Notes: generated by a model not told the origin, from the letters alone. A DNA stretch of 64,000 bases from Clostridia bacterium (GCA_900766585.1 CAAFVV010000053.1:1-64000); one strand, 5' to 3'. Positions 14,805 through 28,049 are shown, counted from the first letter of the stretch. Made by a program: numbers and translations.

Positions 14805-17800
14805 ATGGTGGATATCAAACCGGTCCGACTGGGAAAAACGACCCGTATGAGCTTTGCCAAGATCCATGAGGTGCTGGATATGCCGAACCTCATTGAAGTG
14901 CAAAAAAATTCATATCGGTGGTTTTTGGAGGAAGGACTGCGCGAGGTGTTCGACGGCATGGCCGCCGTCACCGACTATTCCGGCAATCTGGTGCTGGATT
15001 TCATTGACTACCGTCTGGATGAGAAGCCGAAATACACCGTTGAGGAGTGCAAGGAGCGCAGCGTGACCTATGCGGCACCCCTGCGCGTGCGCGCCCGCCT
15101 GCTCGACAAGGAGACCGGCGAGATCAAGGAGTCCGAGGTGTTCATGGGCGACTTCCCGATCATGACCGAGAGCGGCACGTTTGTCATCAACGGCGCCGAG
15201 CGCGTGATCGTGTCCCAGCTCGTGCGCTCCCCCGGCGTGTACTACGGCATGAGCTACGACACCACCGGCAAAAAGCTGTTCACCTCCACCGTCATCCCGA
15301 ACCGCGGCGCGTGGCTCGAATACGAGACCGATTCCGTGGACGTGTTCTATGTCCGTATCGACAAGAACCGCAAGCTGCCGGTGACGACGTTCGTGCGTGC
15401 GCTCGGTCTCGGCACCGATGCGCAGCTGATCGACTTCTTCGGCGAAAGCCCGAAGCTGCTCGCGACCATCGAAAAGGATATCACCAAGAGCACGGACGAG
15501 GCGTTGCTCGAGGTGTACCGCAAGCTGCGTCCGGGCGAGCCGCTGACGCTCGAGAACTCCCTCGAGCACCTCAACAACCTGTTCTTTGATCCCCGCCGCT
15601 ACGACCTGTCCCGTGTCGGCCGCTTTAAATACAATAAAAAGCTGAGCATGGTCAACCGCCTGTCCGGCTGCCGTCTCGCGCGCGATATCGTCGACACCCG
15701 CACCGGTGAGGTGCTGGCGGAGGCGGGCGAGTATATCGACCGCGAAAAGGCACTGATGATCGACGACGCCGGCATCACCGAGGCATTTGCGGCGGTGGAC
15801 GACCGCGGCGAGACCCGCGAGGTCAAGATCATCACCAACGGCATGGTGGATATTAAAAAGTATGTGCCGTTTGACGTCGCCGAGCTGGGCATCCATGAGC
15901 GTGTGGACGCCGAGGTGCTGTTTGCGCTGCTCGATGAGCACAGGGACGAGGAGGAGCTGAAGGAGGCCATCCGCACCCATGCCCGCGAGCTGGTGCCGAA
16001 CTATATCACCAAGAAGGACATTCTCTCGTCCGTCAACTATATCTTCACGCTGGATTACGACATCGGCAACACCGACGACATCGACCACCTCGGCAACCGC
16101 CGTATCCGCTCGGTGGGCGAGCTGCTGCAGAACCAGTTCCGCATCGGCTTCTCCCGCATGGAGCGCGTGATCCGCGAGCGCATGACGCTGCAGGCGCAGG
16201 ACATGGACGTGATCACGCCGCAGGCGCTGATCAACATCCGCCCCGTTGTAGCGGCGATCAAGGAGTTCTTCGGCTCCTCCCCGCTGTCGCAGTTCATGGA
16301 TCAGAACAACCCGCTCGGCGAGCTGACGCATAAGCGCCGCCTGTCTGCGCTCGGCCCGGGCGGCCTGTCCCGTGACCGCGCCGGATTCGAGGTGCGCGAC
16401 GTGCACTACAGCCACTACGGCCGCATGTGCCCGATCGAGACGCCCGAAGGCCCGAACATCGGTCTGATCTCCTACCTCGCCACCTACGCCCGTATCAATG
16501 AATACGGCTTCATCGAGGCGCCGTTCCGCCGCGTGGATAAGGAGACCGGCGTTGTCACCGACGAGGTCGTGTATATGTCTGCCGACGTCGAGGACGACCT
16601 CGTGGTCGCGCAGGCGAACGAGCCGCTCGACGAGAACAACCGCTTTGCGCGCAACCGCGTCAACGCCCGTCACCGCAGCGAATTTCTGGAGATCGAGCCG
16701 GAAAAGGTCGACTTCATGGACGTTTCGCCGAAGATGCTGGTGTCGGTCGCGACCGCGATGATCCCGTTCCTCGAGAACGACGACGCCAACCGCGCGCTGA
16801 TGGGCTCCAACATGCAGAAGCAGGCGGTGCCGCTGCTCAAGACCGAGTCGCCGATCGTCGGCACCGGCATGGAGTATAAGGCGGGCGTCGACTCCGGCGT
16901 CTGCATCCTTGCCAAGCATACGGGCGTGGTGTCCGAGGTGGACGCCGCCCATATCACGGTCACCTGTGCGGACGGCACAAAGGACACCTATCCGATCATC
17001 AAATTCTCCCGTTCGAACCAGGGCACCTGCGTCAACCAGCGCCCGGTCGTGAGCTGCGGCGAGGATGTCACGGAGGGGCAGGTCATCGCAGACGGCCCCG
17101 CGACCTGCAACGGCGAGATCGCGCTCGGCAAGAACGCGCTCGTCGGCTTTATGACCTGGGAGGGCTACAATTACGAGGACGCCGTCCTCATCAATGAAAA
17201 GGTTGTGCGCGAGGACGTCTTCACCTCCATCCACATCGAGGAGCATGAGACGGAATCCCGCGATACGAAGCTCGGGCCGGAGGAGATCACCCGCGACATC
17301 CCGAACGTCGGCGAGGATATGCTCCGCGACCTCGACGAGCGCGGCATCATCCGTATCGGCGCCGAGGTGCGCGCCGGCGATTACCTCGTCGGCAAGGTCA
17401 CGCCGAAGGGCGAGACCGAGCTGACGGCGGAGGAGCGCCTGCTGCGCGCCATCTTCGGAGAAAAGGCGCGCGAGGTGCGCGATACGTCGCTGAAGGTGCC
17501 CCACGGCGAATACGGCATCGTGGTGGACGTCAAGGTGTTCACCCGCGAAAACTGCGACGAATTAAGCCCCGGCGTCAACATGGTTGTGCGCGTGTATATT
17601 GCGCAGAAGCGTAAGATCAGCGTCGGTGATAAGATGGCGGGACGCCACGGCAACAAGGGCGTCGTCTCCCGCATCCTCCCGAGCGAGGACATGCCGTTTT
17701 TACCGGACGGCACCCCGCTGGACATCGTGCTCAACCCCCTCGGCGTGCCTTCCCGTATGAACATCGGACAGGTGCTCGAGGTGCATCTCGGCTATGCCTG

Positions 17801-18503
17801 CCGCGCGCTCGGCATCAATATCATGACCCCCGTGTTCGACGGCGCGCATGAGAGCGATATCCGCGAGCTGCTCGAAAAAGCCGGTATGGATCCGAGCGGC
17901 AAGACCACGCTTTATGACGGCCGCACGGGCGAGAAATTCGACAACCCCGTCACCGTCGGCATCATGTATTACCTGAAGCTGCACCACCTCGTGGACGACA
18001 AGATCCACGCCCGCTCCACCGGCCCGTACTCCATGGTCACGCAGCAGCCGCTCGGCGGTAAAGCCCAGTTCGGCGGTCAGCGCTTCGGCGAGATGGAGGT
18101 CTGGGCGCTGGAGGCATACGGCGCCGCCTATACGCTGCAGGAGATCCTGACGGTCAAGTCGGACGATATCGTCGGCCGTGTCAAGACCTATGAGGCGATC
18201 GTCAAGGGACAGAACGTGCCGCCCGCAGGCGTGCCTGAGTCCTTCAAGGTGCTGGTCAAGGAGCTGCAGTCGCTCGGTCTCGACGTCAAGGTGCTCAACA
18301 AGGACAAGGAAGAGATCGACCTCAAGCAGACGTTTGACGACGACGATCTGACGCTCGTGGACGATGAGGCGTTCCGCACCGTTACCGACGAGAGCGAGCT
18401 TGACGGCTTCGGCGTCGAGGAGACGGAGGACGACGGCTTCGGCGACGACGAGAGCGACGAGGACGCCTACACCGCGGACGACATGGATTTTGACGAGGAA
18501 TAA
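14805..18503 (+). CDS. rpoB: RNA polymerase beta subunit
   Basis: A 1232-residue beta subunit that forms the catalytic core with beta-prime, and the target of rifamycins. The rifampicin pocket (SQFMDQNNPLGELTHKRRLSALGPGG) has the drug-sensitive residues: Gln and Asp of the FMDQNN stretch, His of THKRR and Ser of RRLSALGP. The MVVRVYIAQKRKISVGDKMAGRHGNKG segment is the conserved C-terminal core. A strongly acidic tail (EDDGFGDDESDEDAY and onward) is longer than in many species. The ATG at 14805 follows AGGAG. The gene has its own promoter rather than following rplJ-rplL. Confidence 0.99.
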   Translation: MVDIKPVRLGKTTRMSFAKIHEVLDMPNLIEVQKNSYRWFLEEGLREVFDGMAAVTDYSGNLVLDFIDYRLDEKPKYTVEECKERSVTYAAPLRVRARLLDKETGEIKESEVFMGDFPIMTESGTFVINGAERVIVSQLVRSPGVYYGMSYDTTGKKLFTSTVIPNRGAWLEYETDSVDVFYVRIDKNRKLPVTTFVRALGLGTDAQLIDFFGESPKLLATIEKDITKSTDEALLEVYRKLRPGEPLTLENSLEHLNNLFFDPRRYDLSRVGRFKYNKKLSMVNRLSGCRLARDIVDTRTGEVLAEAGEYIDREKALMIDDAGITEAFAAVDDRGETREVKIITNGMVDIKKYVPFDVAELGIHERVDAEVLFALLDEHRDEEELKEAIRTHARELVPNYITKKDILSSVNYIFTLDYDIGNTDDIDHLGNRRIRSVGELLQNQFRIGFSRMERVIRERMTLQAQDMDVITPQALINIRPVVAAIKEFFGSSPLSQFMDQNNPLGELTHKRRLSALGPGGLSRDRAGFEVRDVHYSHYGRMCPIETPEGPNIGLISYLATYARINEYGFIEAPFRRVDKETGVVTDEVVYMSADVEDDLVVAQANEPLDENNRFARNRVNARHRSEFLEIEPEKVDFMDVSPKMLVSVATAMIPFLENDDANRALMGSNMQKQAVPLLKTESPIVGTGMEYKAGVDSGVCILAKHTGVVSEVDAAHITVTCADGTKDTYPIIKFSRSNQGTCVNQRPVVSCGEDVTEGQVIADGPATCNGEIALGKNALVGFMTWEGYNYEDAVLINEKVVREDVFTSIHIEEHETESRDTKLGPEEITRDIPNVGEDMLRDLDERGIIRIGAEVRAGDYLVGKVTPKGETELTAEERLLRAIFGEKAREVRDTSLKVPHGEYGIVVDVKVFTRENCDELSPGVNMVVRVYIAQKRKISVGDKMAGRHGNKGVVSRILPSEDMPFLPDGTPLDIVLNPLGVPSRMNIGQVLEVHLGYACRALGINIMTPVFDGAHESDIRELLEKAGMDPSGKTTLYDGRTGEKFDNPVTVGIMYYLKLHHLVDDKIHARSTGPYSMVTQQPLGGKAQFGGQRFGEMEVWALEAYGAAYTLQEILTVKSDDIVGRVKTYEAIVKGQNVPPAGVPESFKVLVKELQSLGLDVKVLNKDKEEIDLKQTFDDDDLTLVDDEAFRTVTDESELDGFGVEETEDDGFGDDESDEDAYTADDMDFDEE

Positions 18504-18521
18504 GAAAGGGAGGCGTAGAGT

Positions 18522-22235
<3,714 letters not shown>

Positions 22236-22273
22236 GTTTTGCAGCGGCTGACCGAAAAACCGCAAAAAACCGC

Positions 22274-22303
22274 TTGACAAACCGGGCTTGCCCGTGGTAA
22301 ACT
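22274..22303 (+). promoter_or_regulatory. Promoter of rpsL-rpsG-fusA
   Basis: TTGACA (22274-22279) is followed after 18 bp by TAAACT (22298-22303). It lies just after rpoC and lets the streptomycin operon be transcribed independently. Confidence 0.75.
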
Positions 22304-22319
22304 GTTTAATCGGAGTATT

Positions 22320-22347
22320 CCGCCCGGGGGCAGCCGCCCCCGCGCGG
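22320..22347 (+). other. GC-rich hairpin in the rpsL leader, possible attenuator
   Basis: Outer CCGC/GCGG and inner GGGGGC/GCCCCC arms form a very stable stem, followed by an interrupted T-rich run (TTTCTCATATTTC). It lies between the promoter and the rpsL ribosome site, so it could reduce read-through into the operon. Confidence 0.45.
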
Positions 22348-22384
22348 TTTCTCATATTTCTATTTTATTATGGAGGTGAAACCA

Positions 22385-22813
22385 TTGCCGACTTTTAACC
22401 AGTTAGTGCGCAAAGGCCGTGAGGAGCTGACGAAGAAGGCGAAAGCCCCTGCTCTGCTCAAAGGCTGGAACTCCAAGAAGCGTTCCGCCATCGACCAGAA
22501 CTCTCCTCAGAAGCGCGGCGTCTGCACGGCGGTCAAAACGTCCACCCCGAAAAAGCCGAACTCGGCTCTTCGTAAGGTTGCCCGTGTCCGTTTGTCCAAC
22601 GGGATCGAGGTCACGTCCTACATCCCCGGAGAAGGCCACAACCTGCAGGAGCACAGCGTCGTCCTGATTCGCGGCGGCCGTGTCAAGGATCTGCCTGGTG
22701 TGCGTTACCACATCATCCGCGGAACGCTGGATACGCAGGGCGTTGCCAAGAGAATGCAGGCGCGCTCCAAGTATGGCGCCAAACGTCCCAAGGCAGGAGC
22801 TGCCAAAAAGTAA
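22385..22813 (+). CDS. rpsL: Small ribosomal subunit protein S12
   Basis: A 142-residue S12 at the decoding centre. The start is TTG at 22385, giving the family N terminus PTFNQLVRKGR. It sits 5 bp after a near-perfect GGAGGTGA site; the in-frame ATG at 22370 overlaps that site and would add five foreign residues. The TPKKPNSALRK and GGRVKDLPGVRYH segments keep the lysines whose loss gives streptomycin resistance. It is the first gene of the str operon. Confidence 0.97.
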   Translation: MPTFNQLVRKGREELTKKAKAPALLKGWNSKKRSAIDQNSPQKRGVCTAVKTSTPKKPNSALRKVARVRLSNGIEVTSYIPGEGHNLQEHSVVLIRGGRVKDLPGVRYHIIRGTLDTQGVAKRMQARSKYGAKRPKAGAAKK

Positions 22814-22968
22814 GACATTTTCATCAGCGGCTGAGATCAGCGGCTCTTTGAGATAGCCCCCCCTCTTTTTTGACGGTGGGGAGGATCAGCGAGCCTCTAT
22901 GATCGGCCAACGGGAGTATGTCACTTTCGAGTACCGATGATATCATATTTATGAAGGAGGGAAGTAAA

Positions 22969-23439
22969 GTGCCGAGAAGAGGTTCTATCGCAAAACGCGA
23001 TGTTTTGCCTGATCCGCTTTACAATTCCAAATTGGTAACCAGACTCATCAACAACATCATGATCGACGGCAAGCGCGGCGTCTCTCAGAAGATCGTCTAC
23101 GGAGCGTTTGACATCATCCGCGAAAAGACCGACAAGGATCCCCTTGAGGTGTTCGAGCAGGCGATGGAGAACATCATGCCTTTGCTGGAGGTCAAAGCCC
23201 GCCGTGTCGGCGGTGCCACCTATCAGGTGCCGATCGAGGTTCGCCCCGACCGTCGCCAGACGCTGGGTCTGCGCTGGCTGACCACCTATTCGCGCGCCCG
23301 TTCCGAGCGCACCATGAAGGAGCGCCTCGCCAACGAGATCATGGACGCGATCAACGGCAACGGCGGCGCGGCCAAGAAGCGTGAAGACACCCACAGAATG
23401 GCCGATGCCAACAAGGCCTTCGCCCATTACAGATGGTGA
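22969..23439 (+). CDS. rpsG: Small ribosomal subunit protein S7
   Basis: A 156-residue S7, the normal length, which nucleates assembly of the 30S head. The start is GTG at 22969 (PRRGSIAKRDVLPDP), with AGGAGG eight bases upstream; an in-frame ATG at 22918 adds 17 residues not found in the family. The 155-bp gap after rpsL is unusually long for this operon and may hold a translational control site, though none was recognised. Confidence 0.97.
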   Translation: MPRRGSIAKRDVLPDPLYNSKLVTRLINNIMIDGKRGVSQKIVYGAFDIIREKTDKDPLEVFEQAMENIMPLLEVKARRVGGATYQVPIEVRPDRRQTLGLRWLTTYSRARSERTMKERLANEIMDAINGNGGAAKKREDTHRMADANKAFAHYRW

Positions 23440-23486
23440 CGGCTTTCGGCTGCCCCCACGGCTGTCAATAACAGGAGGAGGTCATT

Positions 23487-25586
23487 ATGGGAAGACAGGT
23501 TTCTCTGGAAATGACCAGAAACATCGGCATCATGGCGCACATTGATGCAGGTAAGACCACCACCACCGAACGTATCCTGTACTACACCGGTATCAACCAT
23601 AAGATCGGCGAGACCCATGACGGCGGCGCCACTATGGACTGGATGGAGCAGGAGAAGGAGCGCGGTATTACCATCACCTCTGCCGCCACGACCTGTTTCT
23701 GGGACAAAAAGGGCACGGTGCCCAAACACCGTATCAACATCATCGACACCCCGGGCCACGTGGACTTTACCGTCGAGGTGCAGCGTTCGCTGCGCGTGCT
23801 CGACGGCTCCGTCACCGTGTTCTGCGCCAAGGGCGGTGTCGAGCCGCAGTCTGAGACCGTTTGGCGTCAGGCTGACGAATACAAGGTGCCCCGCATGGCG
23901 TACGTCAACAAGATGGATATCATGGGCGCCGATTTCTACCGCGTTGTGCAGATGATGAAGGACCGTCTGAAGTGCAACGCCGTGCCGATTCAGCTGCCGA
24001 TCGGGTCTGAGGATACCTTCAAGGGCATCATCGACCTCGTGGTCATGAAGGCGTATGTCTACTATGACGACCTCGGCAAGGATATCCGCGAGGAGGAGAT
24101 CCCCGCCGATATGCTGGAGCTGGCGGAGAAATACCACAACGACCTGATCGAGCATGTGGCTGAGCAGGACGATGCGCTGATGGAGAAGTACTTCTCGGGT
24201 GAAGAGCTGACGGTCGATGAGATCAAGTCCTGCATCCGCAAGTCCACCATCCACAACACCATGGTGCCTGTCACCTGCGGCACGTCCTATCGCAACAAGG
24301 GCGTGCAGAAGCTGCTCGACGCCATCGTGGACTATATGCCCTCTCCGCTGGATGTGCCGCCCATCAAGGGTGTCAATCCCGATACCGAGGAAGAAGAGGT
24401 CCGTCACTCCTCCGACGACGAGCCGTTTGCGGCTCTGGCGTTCAAGATCGCGACCGACCCCTTCGTCGGCAAGCTGGCGTTCTTCCGCGTCTACTCCGGT
24501 GTGATCAACGCCGGTACGACCGTGTACAACTCCAGCAAGGATCAGGACGAGCGTATCGGCCGTATCCTGCAGATGCACGCGAACAGCCGGAAGGATATCG
24601 AGACGGTGTACGCCGGCGATATCGCCGCCGCCGTGGGCCTGAAAAACACCACGACCGGCAACACGCTGTGCGATGAGAAGCACCCGATCATCCTCGAGTC
24701 CATGAAGTTCCCCGATCCGGTTATCCGCGTGGCGATCGAGCCGAAGACGAAGGCCGGTCAGGAGAAGATGGGTCTCGCGCTGGCGAAGCTGGCGGAAGAG
24801 GATCCGACGTTCCGCACCTACACGGATGAGGAGACCGGCCAGACCATCATCGCCGGTATGGGCGAGCTGCACCTCGAGATCATTGTCGACCGTCTGCTCC
24901 GCGAGTTCAAGGTCGAGGCCAATGTCGGTGCGCCGCAGGTTGCCTATAAGGAGACCATCCGCCGTCCCGCCGACGTCGACTGCAAGTACGCGCGTCAGTC
25001 CGGCGGTAAGGGCCAGTACGGTCACGTCAAGATCAAGCTGGAGCCGAACGAGCCGGGCAAGGGCTACGAGTTCATCAACGCCGTTGTCGGCGGCGCGGTG
25101 CCGAAGGAGTATATCCCGGCTGTCGATGCCGGTATCCGCGGCGCCATGCAGTCCGGTGTGCTCGCCGGCTATCCCGTCGTGGACTGCAAGGTCACGCTGT
25201 ACGACGGCTCCTATCACGAGGTCGACTCCTCCGAAATGGCGTTTAAGATCGCCGGTTCTATGGCGTTCAAGGAGGCCATGCGCAAGGCTGATCCCGTGCT
25301 GACCGAGCCGATCATGAAGGTCAACGTGACGGTGCCCGACGAGTATATGGGCTTCGTCATCGGCGACATCTCTTCCCGCCGCGGTCAGATGGAGGGCTCC
25401 GAGAATATCAACGGCGCCGTCCAGATCCGCGCGAATGTGCCTCTGTCCGAGATGTTCGGCTATGCGACCGATCTGCGTTCCGGAACGCAGGGCCGCGGCC
25501 AGTACGTCATGGAGCCGAGCCACTACGCCGAGATCCCGAAGAGCGTGGCAGAGACCATCATTGCCAGCCGCACGAAGAAGGATTGA
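23487..25586 (+). CDS. fusA: Elongation factor G
   Basis: A 699-residue translocation GTPase. G1 is AHIDAGKTTTTERI near residue 17, G3 is DTPGHVDF, and G4 is NKMD. The later domains show the PQVAYKETIR and YVMEPSHYAEIPKSV segments of true EF-G, rather than of ribosome-protection proteins. RBS is AGGAGG. It is the third gene of the str operon, 47 bp after rpsG. Confidence 0.98.
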   Translation: MGRQVSLEMTRNIGIMAHIDAGKTTTTERILYYTGINHKIGETHDGGATMDWMEQEKERGITITSAATTCFWDKKGTVPKHRINIIDTPGHVDFTVEVQRSLRVLDGSVTVFCAKGGVEPQSETVWRQADEYKVPRMAYVNKMDIMGADFYRVVQMMKDRLKCNAVPIQLPIGSEDTFKGIIDLVVMKAYVYYDDLGKDIREEEIPADMLELAEKYHNDLIEHVAEQDDALMEKYFSGEELTVDEIKSCIRKSTIHNTMVPVTCGTSYRNKGVQKLLDAIVDYMPSPLDVPPIKGVNPDTEEEEVRHSSDDEPFAALAFKIATDPFVGKLAFFRVYSGVINAGTTVYNSSKDQDERIGRILQMHANSRKDIETVYAGDIAAAVGLKNTTTGNTLCDEKHPIILESMKFPDPVIRVAIEPKTKAGQEKMGLALAKLAEEDPTFRTYTDEETGQTIIAGMGELHLEIIVDRLLREFKVEANVGAPQVAYKETIRRPADVDCKYARQSGGKGQYGHVKIKLEPNEPGKGYEFINAVVGGAVPKEYIPAVDAGIRGAMQSGVLAGYPVVDCKVTLYDGSYHEVDSSEMAFKIAGSMAFKEAMRKADPVLTEPIMKVNVTVPDEYMGFVIGDISSRRGQMEGSENINGAVQIRANVPLSEMFGYATDLRSGTQGRGQYVMEPSHYAEIPKSVAETIIASRTKKD

Positions 25587-25669
25587 CCTTTTTCGCCATA
25601 AACGGCGGGCAGCATTCCCCCAAAAGACCGGCAGACGGCGGGCGGCAGGCGATTTTTTCCGAAAACCCC

Positions 25670-25698
25670 TTGCAATTCCGCCGTCGGCTTGGTACAAT
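25670..25698 (+). promoter_or_regulatory. Promoter of tuf
   Basis: TTGCAA (25670-25675) and TACAAT (25693-25698) have a 17-bp spacer, in the 166-bp gap after fusA. It permits extra expression of EF-Tu. Confidence 0.75.
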
Positions 25699-25752
25699 AG
25701 AATCCCGTAAACCAAAAACCGCAACCGGTTTATAAAAAGGAGGATATTCCAA

Positions 25753-26955
25753 ATGGCAAAGGCAAAATTCGAAAGAAGCAAGCCCCATGTGAACATTGGT
25801 ACCATCGGCCACGTCGATCACGGCAAGACCACCCTGACCGCGGCTATCACCAAGGTGCTGGCACTCAAGGGCGATGCCGAGTTCACGGATTATGCGAACA
25901 TCGATAAGGCTCCCGAGGAGCGCGCACGTGGTATCACGATCAACACCGCTCACGTTGAGTATGAGACGGACAACCGTCACTATGCCCACGTGGACTGCCC
26001 GGGCCACGCCGACTACGTTAAGAACATGATCACCGGTGCTGCGCAGATGGACGGTGCTATCCTCGTCGTGTCCGCTGCCGACGGCCCGATGCCCCAGACC
26101 CGTGAGCACATCCTGCTCTCCCGTCAGGTGGGTGTTCCCTATATCGTTGTGTTCATGAACAAGGTCGACCAGGTCGACGACGAAGAGCTGCTCGAGCTGG
26201 TCGAGATGGAGATCCGTGAGCTGCTCAATGAGTATGACTTCCCGGGCGACGACACGCCGATCATCCGCGGCTCCGCGCTGAAGGCTCTGGAGAGCACCTC
26301 CACCGACATCAACGCTCCCGAGTACGCGCCTATCCTCGAACTCATGAAGGCGGTTGACGAGTATATCCCGTCTCCGGAGCGCGACGATCAGAAGCCCTTC
26401 CTGATGCCCGTCGAGGACGTCTTCACGATTACCGGCCGCGGCACCGTGGCTACCGGTCGTGTGGAGCGCGGCCGTCTGAACATGTCCGAGGAAGTGGAGA
26501 TCATCGGTCTGACCGAGGAGCGCCGCAAGACGGTCGTTACCGGTATCGAGATGTTCCGCAAGCTGCTCGACTACGCGGAGGCCGGCGATAACATCGGTGC
26601 CCTGCTGCGCGGTATCAACCGTACCGACATCGAGCGCGGCCAGGTTCTCTGCAAACCCGGCTCCATCAACCCGCACACCAAGTTCCATGGCCAGGTTTAT
26701 GTCCTGTCCAAGGACGAAGGCGGCCGTCATACCCCGTTCTTCAACAACTATCGTCCGCAGTTCTATTTCCGTACCACCGACGTGACCGGCGTTGTCCATC
26801 TGCCGGAGGGTGTGGAGATGTGCATGCCCGGCGATAACGTGGAGATGGATGTTGAGCTGATCACCCCGATCGCTATCGAAGAGGGTCTGCGCTTCGCTAT
26901 CCGCGAGGGCGGCCGTACTGTCGGTTCGGGCGTTGTGACCAAGATCAACGGCTAA
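25753..26955 (+). CDS. tuf: Elongation factor Tu
   Basis: A 400-residue GTPase that brings aminoacyl-tRNA to the ribosome. G1 is GHVDHGKTT, G3 is DCPGHADY, G4 is NKVD, and the three-domain length is normal. The FRKLLDYAEAGDNIGALLRG stretch is domain 2. It has its own promoter and a strong terminator, so it ends the str transcription block. RBS is AAGGAGG. Only one tuf copy is in this window. Confidence 0.99.
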   Translation: MAKAKFERSKPHVNIGTIGHVDHGKTTLTAAITKVLALKGDAEFTDYANIDKAPEERARGITINTAHVEYETDNRHYAHVDCPGHADYVKNMITGAAQMDGAILVVSAADGPMPQTREHILLSRQVGVPYIVVFMNKVDQVDDEELLELVEMEIRELLNEYDFPGDDTPIIRGSALKALESTSTDINAPEYAPILELMKAVDEYIPSPERDDQKPFLMPVEDVFTITGRGTVATGRVERGRLNMSEEVEIIGLTEERRKTVVTGIEMFRKLLDYAEAGDNIGALLRGINRTDIERGQVLCKPGSINPHTKFHGQVYVLSKDEGGRHTPFFNNYRPQFYFRTTDVTGVVHLPEGVEMCMPGDNVEMDVELITPIAIEEGLRFAIREGGRTVGSGVVTKING

Positions 26956-26978
26956 TCTGTACCGATTACCGCTTGAAC

Positions 26979-27017
26979 AAAAAGTCCCCGCAGCCTTCCC
27001 GGTTGCGGGGACTTTTT
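26979..27017. terminator. Strong bidirectional terminator after tuf
   Basis: AAAAAGTCCCCGCA (26979-26992) pairs with TGCGGGGACTTTTT (27004-27017). Runs of A and T flank the GC stem, so it can stop tuf on the plus strand and the converging small-gene operon (27149-28049) on the minus strand. Confidence 0.93.
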
Positions 27018-27148
27018 CTCGCCCTCTGCCGCGCGGCAAACGGCGCTTTCCCGCCGCGATGCAGTGGCCGGACGGCGCGTTTTCGCCGCCCGGCGGCAAG
27101 GCCGCAGCCGTGCGCGCTTCCCGCACGCCGCCGGCGTTTCGGACGCGG

Positions 27149-27406
27149 TCACAGTGCCAGATACAGCAGAGCGCAGAGCAGCTCCGGGCGCGCGCCGCTC
27201 TGGTGCAGCAGCACGCAGAGCAGCAGCAAAAGCCAGCGGTCGCTGTCTTCCTCCGCCCCGTGCCCGCCCTGCGTGCAGCGGGCGCAGTCCGTCTGCGTAT
27301 CCGGCGCGGGTGCGGGCGGCTCCTCTACATAGCGGCGCGCCTGTTCCCGCATCTGCCGCACGCGCTGCTCCGCCTGCTGCTGCATGTACAGTACCGAATG
27401 GTTCAT
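27149..27406 (-). CDS. Small protein with hydrophobic C terminus, unknown function
   Basis: An 85-residue protein with a charged, Gln/Arg-rich N-terminal half (about 1-30, likely helical), a Pro-rich stretch with a CARC pair, and a strongly hydrophobic C terminus (DRWLLLLLCVLLHQ, then LLCALLYLAL). Its start overlaps the stop of the preceding gene by 4 bp (ATGA), so the two are translationally coupled. AGGAGGG precedes the ATG. The tail suggests membrane association. No family was recognised with confidence. Confidence 0.7.
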   Translation of the reverse strand: MNHSVLYMQQQAEQRVRQMREQARRYVEEPPAPAPDTQTDCARCTQGGHGAEEDSDRWLLLLLCVLLHQSGARPELLCALLYLAL

Positions 27407-27798
27407 GTGCCCTCCTTTCCGCCGAGCATCTGCAAAAGCGGCGCCATCTGCAGAAGCCGGATCGCCTCGTCGAGCCGCTTTTCGCGCTCCCCGTGCAGAT
27501 AGGGGCGCAGCGCCCGCAGCAGCCGCGTGTCCTGATTGTCCTTGCCGACACCGTTCAGCAGCGGAGCGAGCTTGGTCAGCAGGGAGGTGTCCAGTCCGGA
27601 GGGAAGTGCCGGTGCCGCGGGCGGCGGTTCCGGTCCGGGCGGCTTGCCGCCGGTATCGCCGGACGGCTCAGGCAGCGAAAACGGCAGATCCCCCATTCCG
27701 AGCGAGCCGGCAAGCGCCTGAATCTTCGCCATGCTGTCCGGTGACGACAGCACCGAGCGCAGCTTTTCGGTCAGGGCATCGTTTTCCGTTCCGCTCAT
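27403..27798 (-). CDS. Uncharacterised helical protein, middle gene of a coupled trio
   Basis: A 131-residue acidic protein. The N-terminal helix (LTEKLRSVLSSPDSMAKIQALA) is joined by a Pro/Gly-rich linker (about 44-67) to a conserved-looking C-terminal half (LLTKLAPLLNG, then LRALRPYLHGEREKRLDEAI). It overlaps both neighbours by 4 bp, a strong sign of a co-produced set. Similar small proteins exist in Clostridia as unnamed families, from memory only; no function can be given. Confidence 0.72.
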   Translation of the reverse strand: MSGTENDALTEKLRSVLSSPDSMAKIQALAGSLGMGDLPFSLPEPSGDTGGKPPGPEPPPAAPALPSGLDTSLLTKLAPLLNGVGKDNQDTRLLRALRPYLHGEREKRLDEAIRLLQMAPLLQMLGGKEGT

Positions 27799-28049
27799 GA
27801 CGGCTCACCGCCCGACAGCCGCCGCAGCAGCTCCTGTACCTGCGCCGAGCGCAGCAGCTCCTCTGCCTCCGCCTTATCCGGCAGCGATTTCGGCAGCTTT
27901 TCCGCCTCCTGCGGCGTCAATTTGCCCGAAAGTCCCGACAGCCCCTGTGTGCGGACGGTGTCGGACAGCTCCTGCGGTGACATATGCAGCCGCCGCGCGG
28001 CGTATTGGACAAGTGCCTCCAGCTGCTCCGGCGTGATGCTGTTTCCCAT
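27795..28049 (-). CDS. Uncharacterised small helical protein, first gene of a coupled trio
   Basis: An 84-residue protein almost entirely of predicted short helices (ITPEQLEALVQYAARRLHM, then LRSAQVQELLRRL). Spacing like SAQVQELLRRLSGG also occurs in its partner's SSPDSMAKIQAL region, so the two may be distantly related. RBS is AGGAGGGG upstream of the ATG at 28049. It is divergent from the phosphoesterase gene and overlaps the next gene by 4 bp. Confidence 0.68.
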   Translation of the reverse strand: MGNSITPEQLEALVQYAARRLHMSPQELSDTVRTQGLSGLSGKLTPQEAEKLPKSLPDKAEAEELLRSAQVQELLRRLSGGEPS

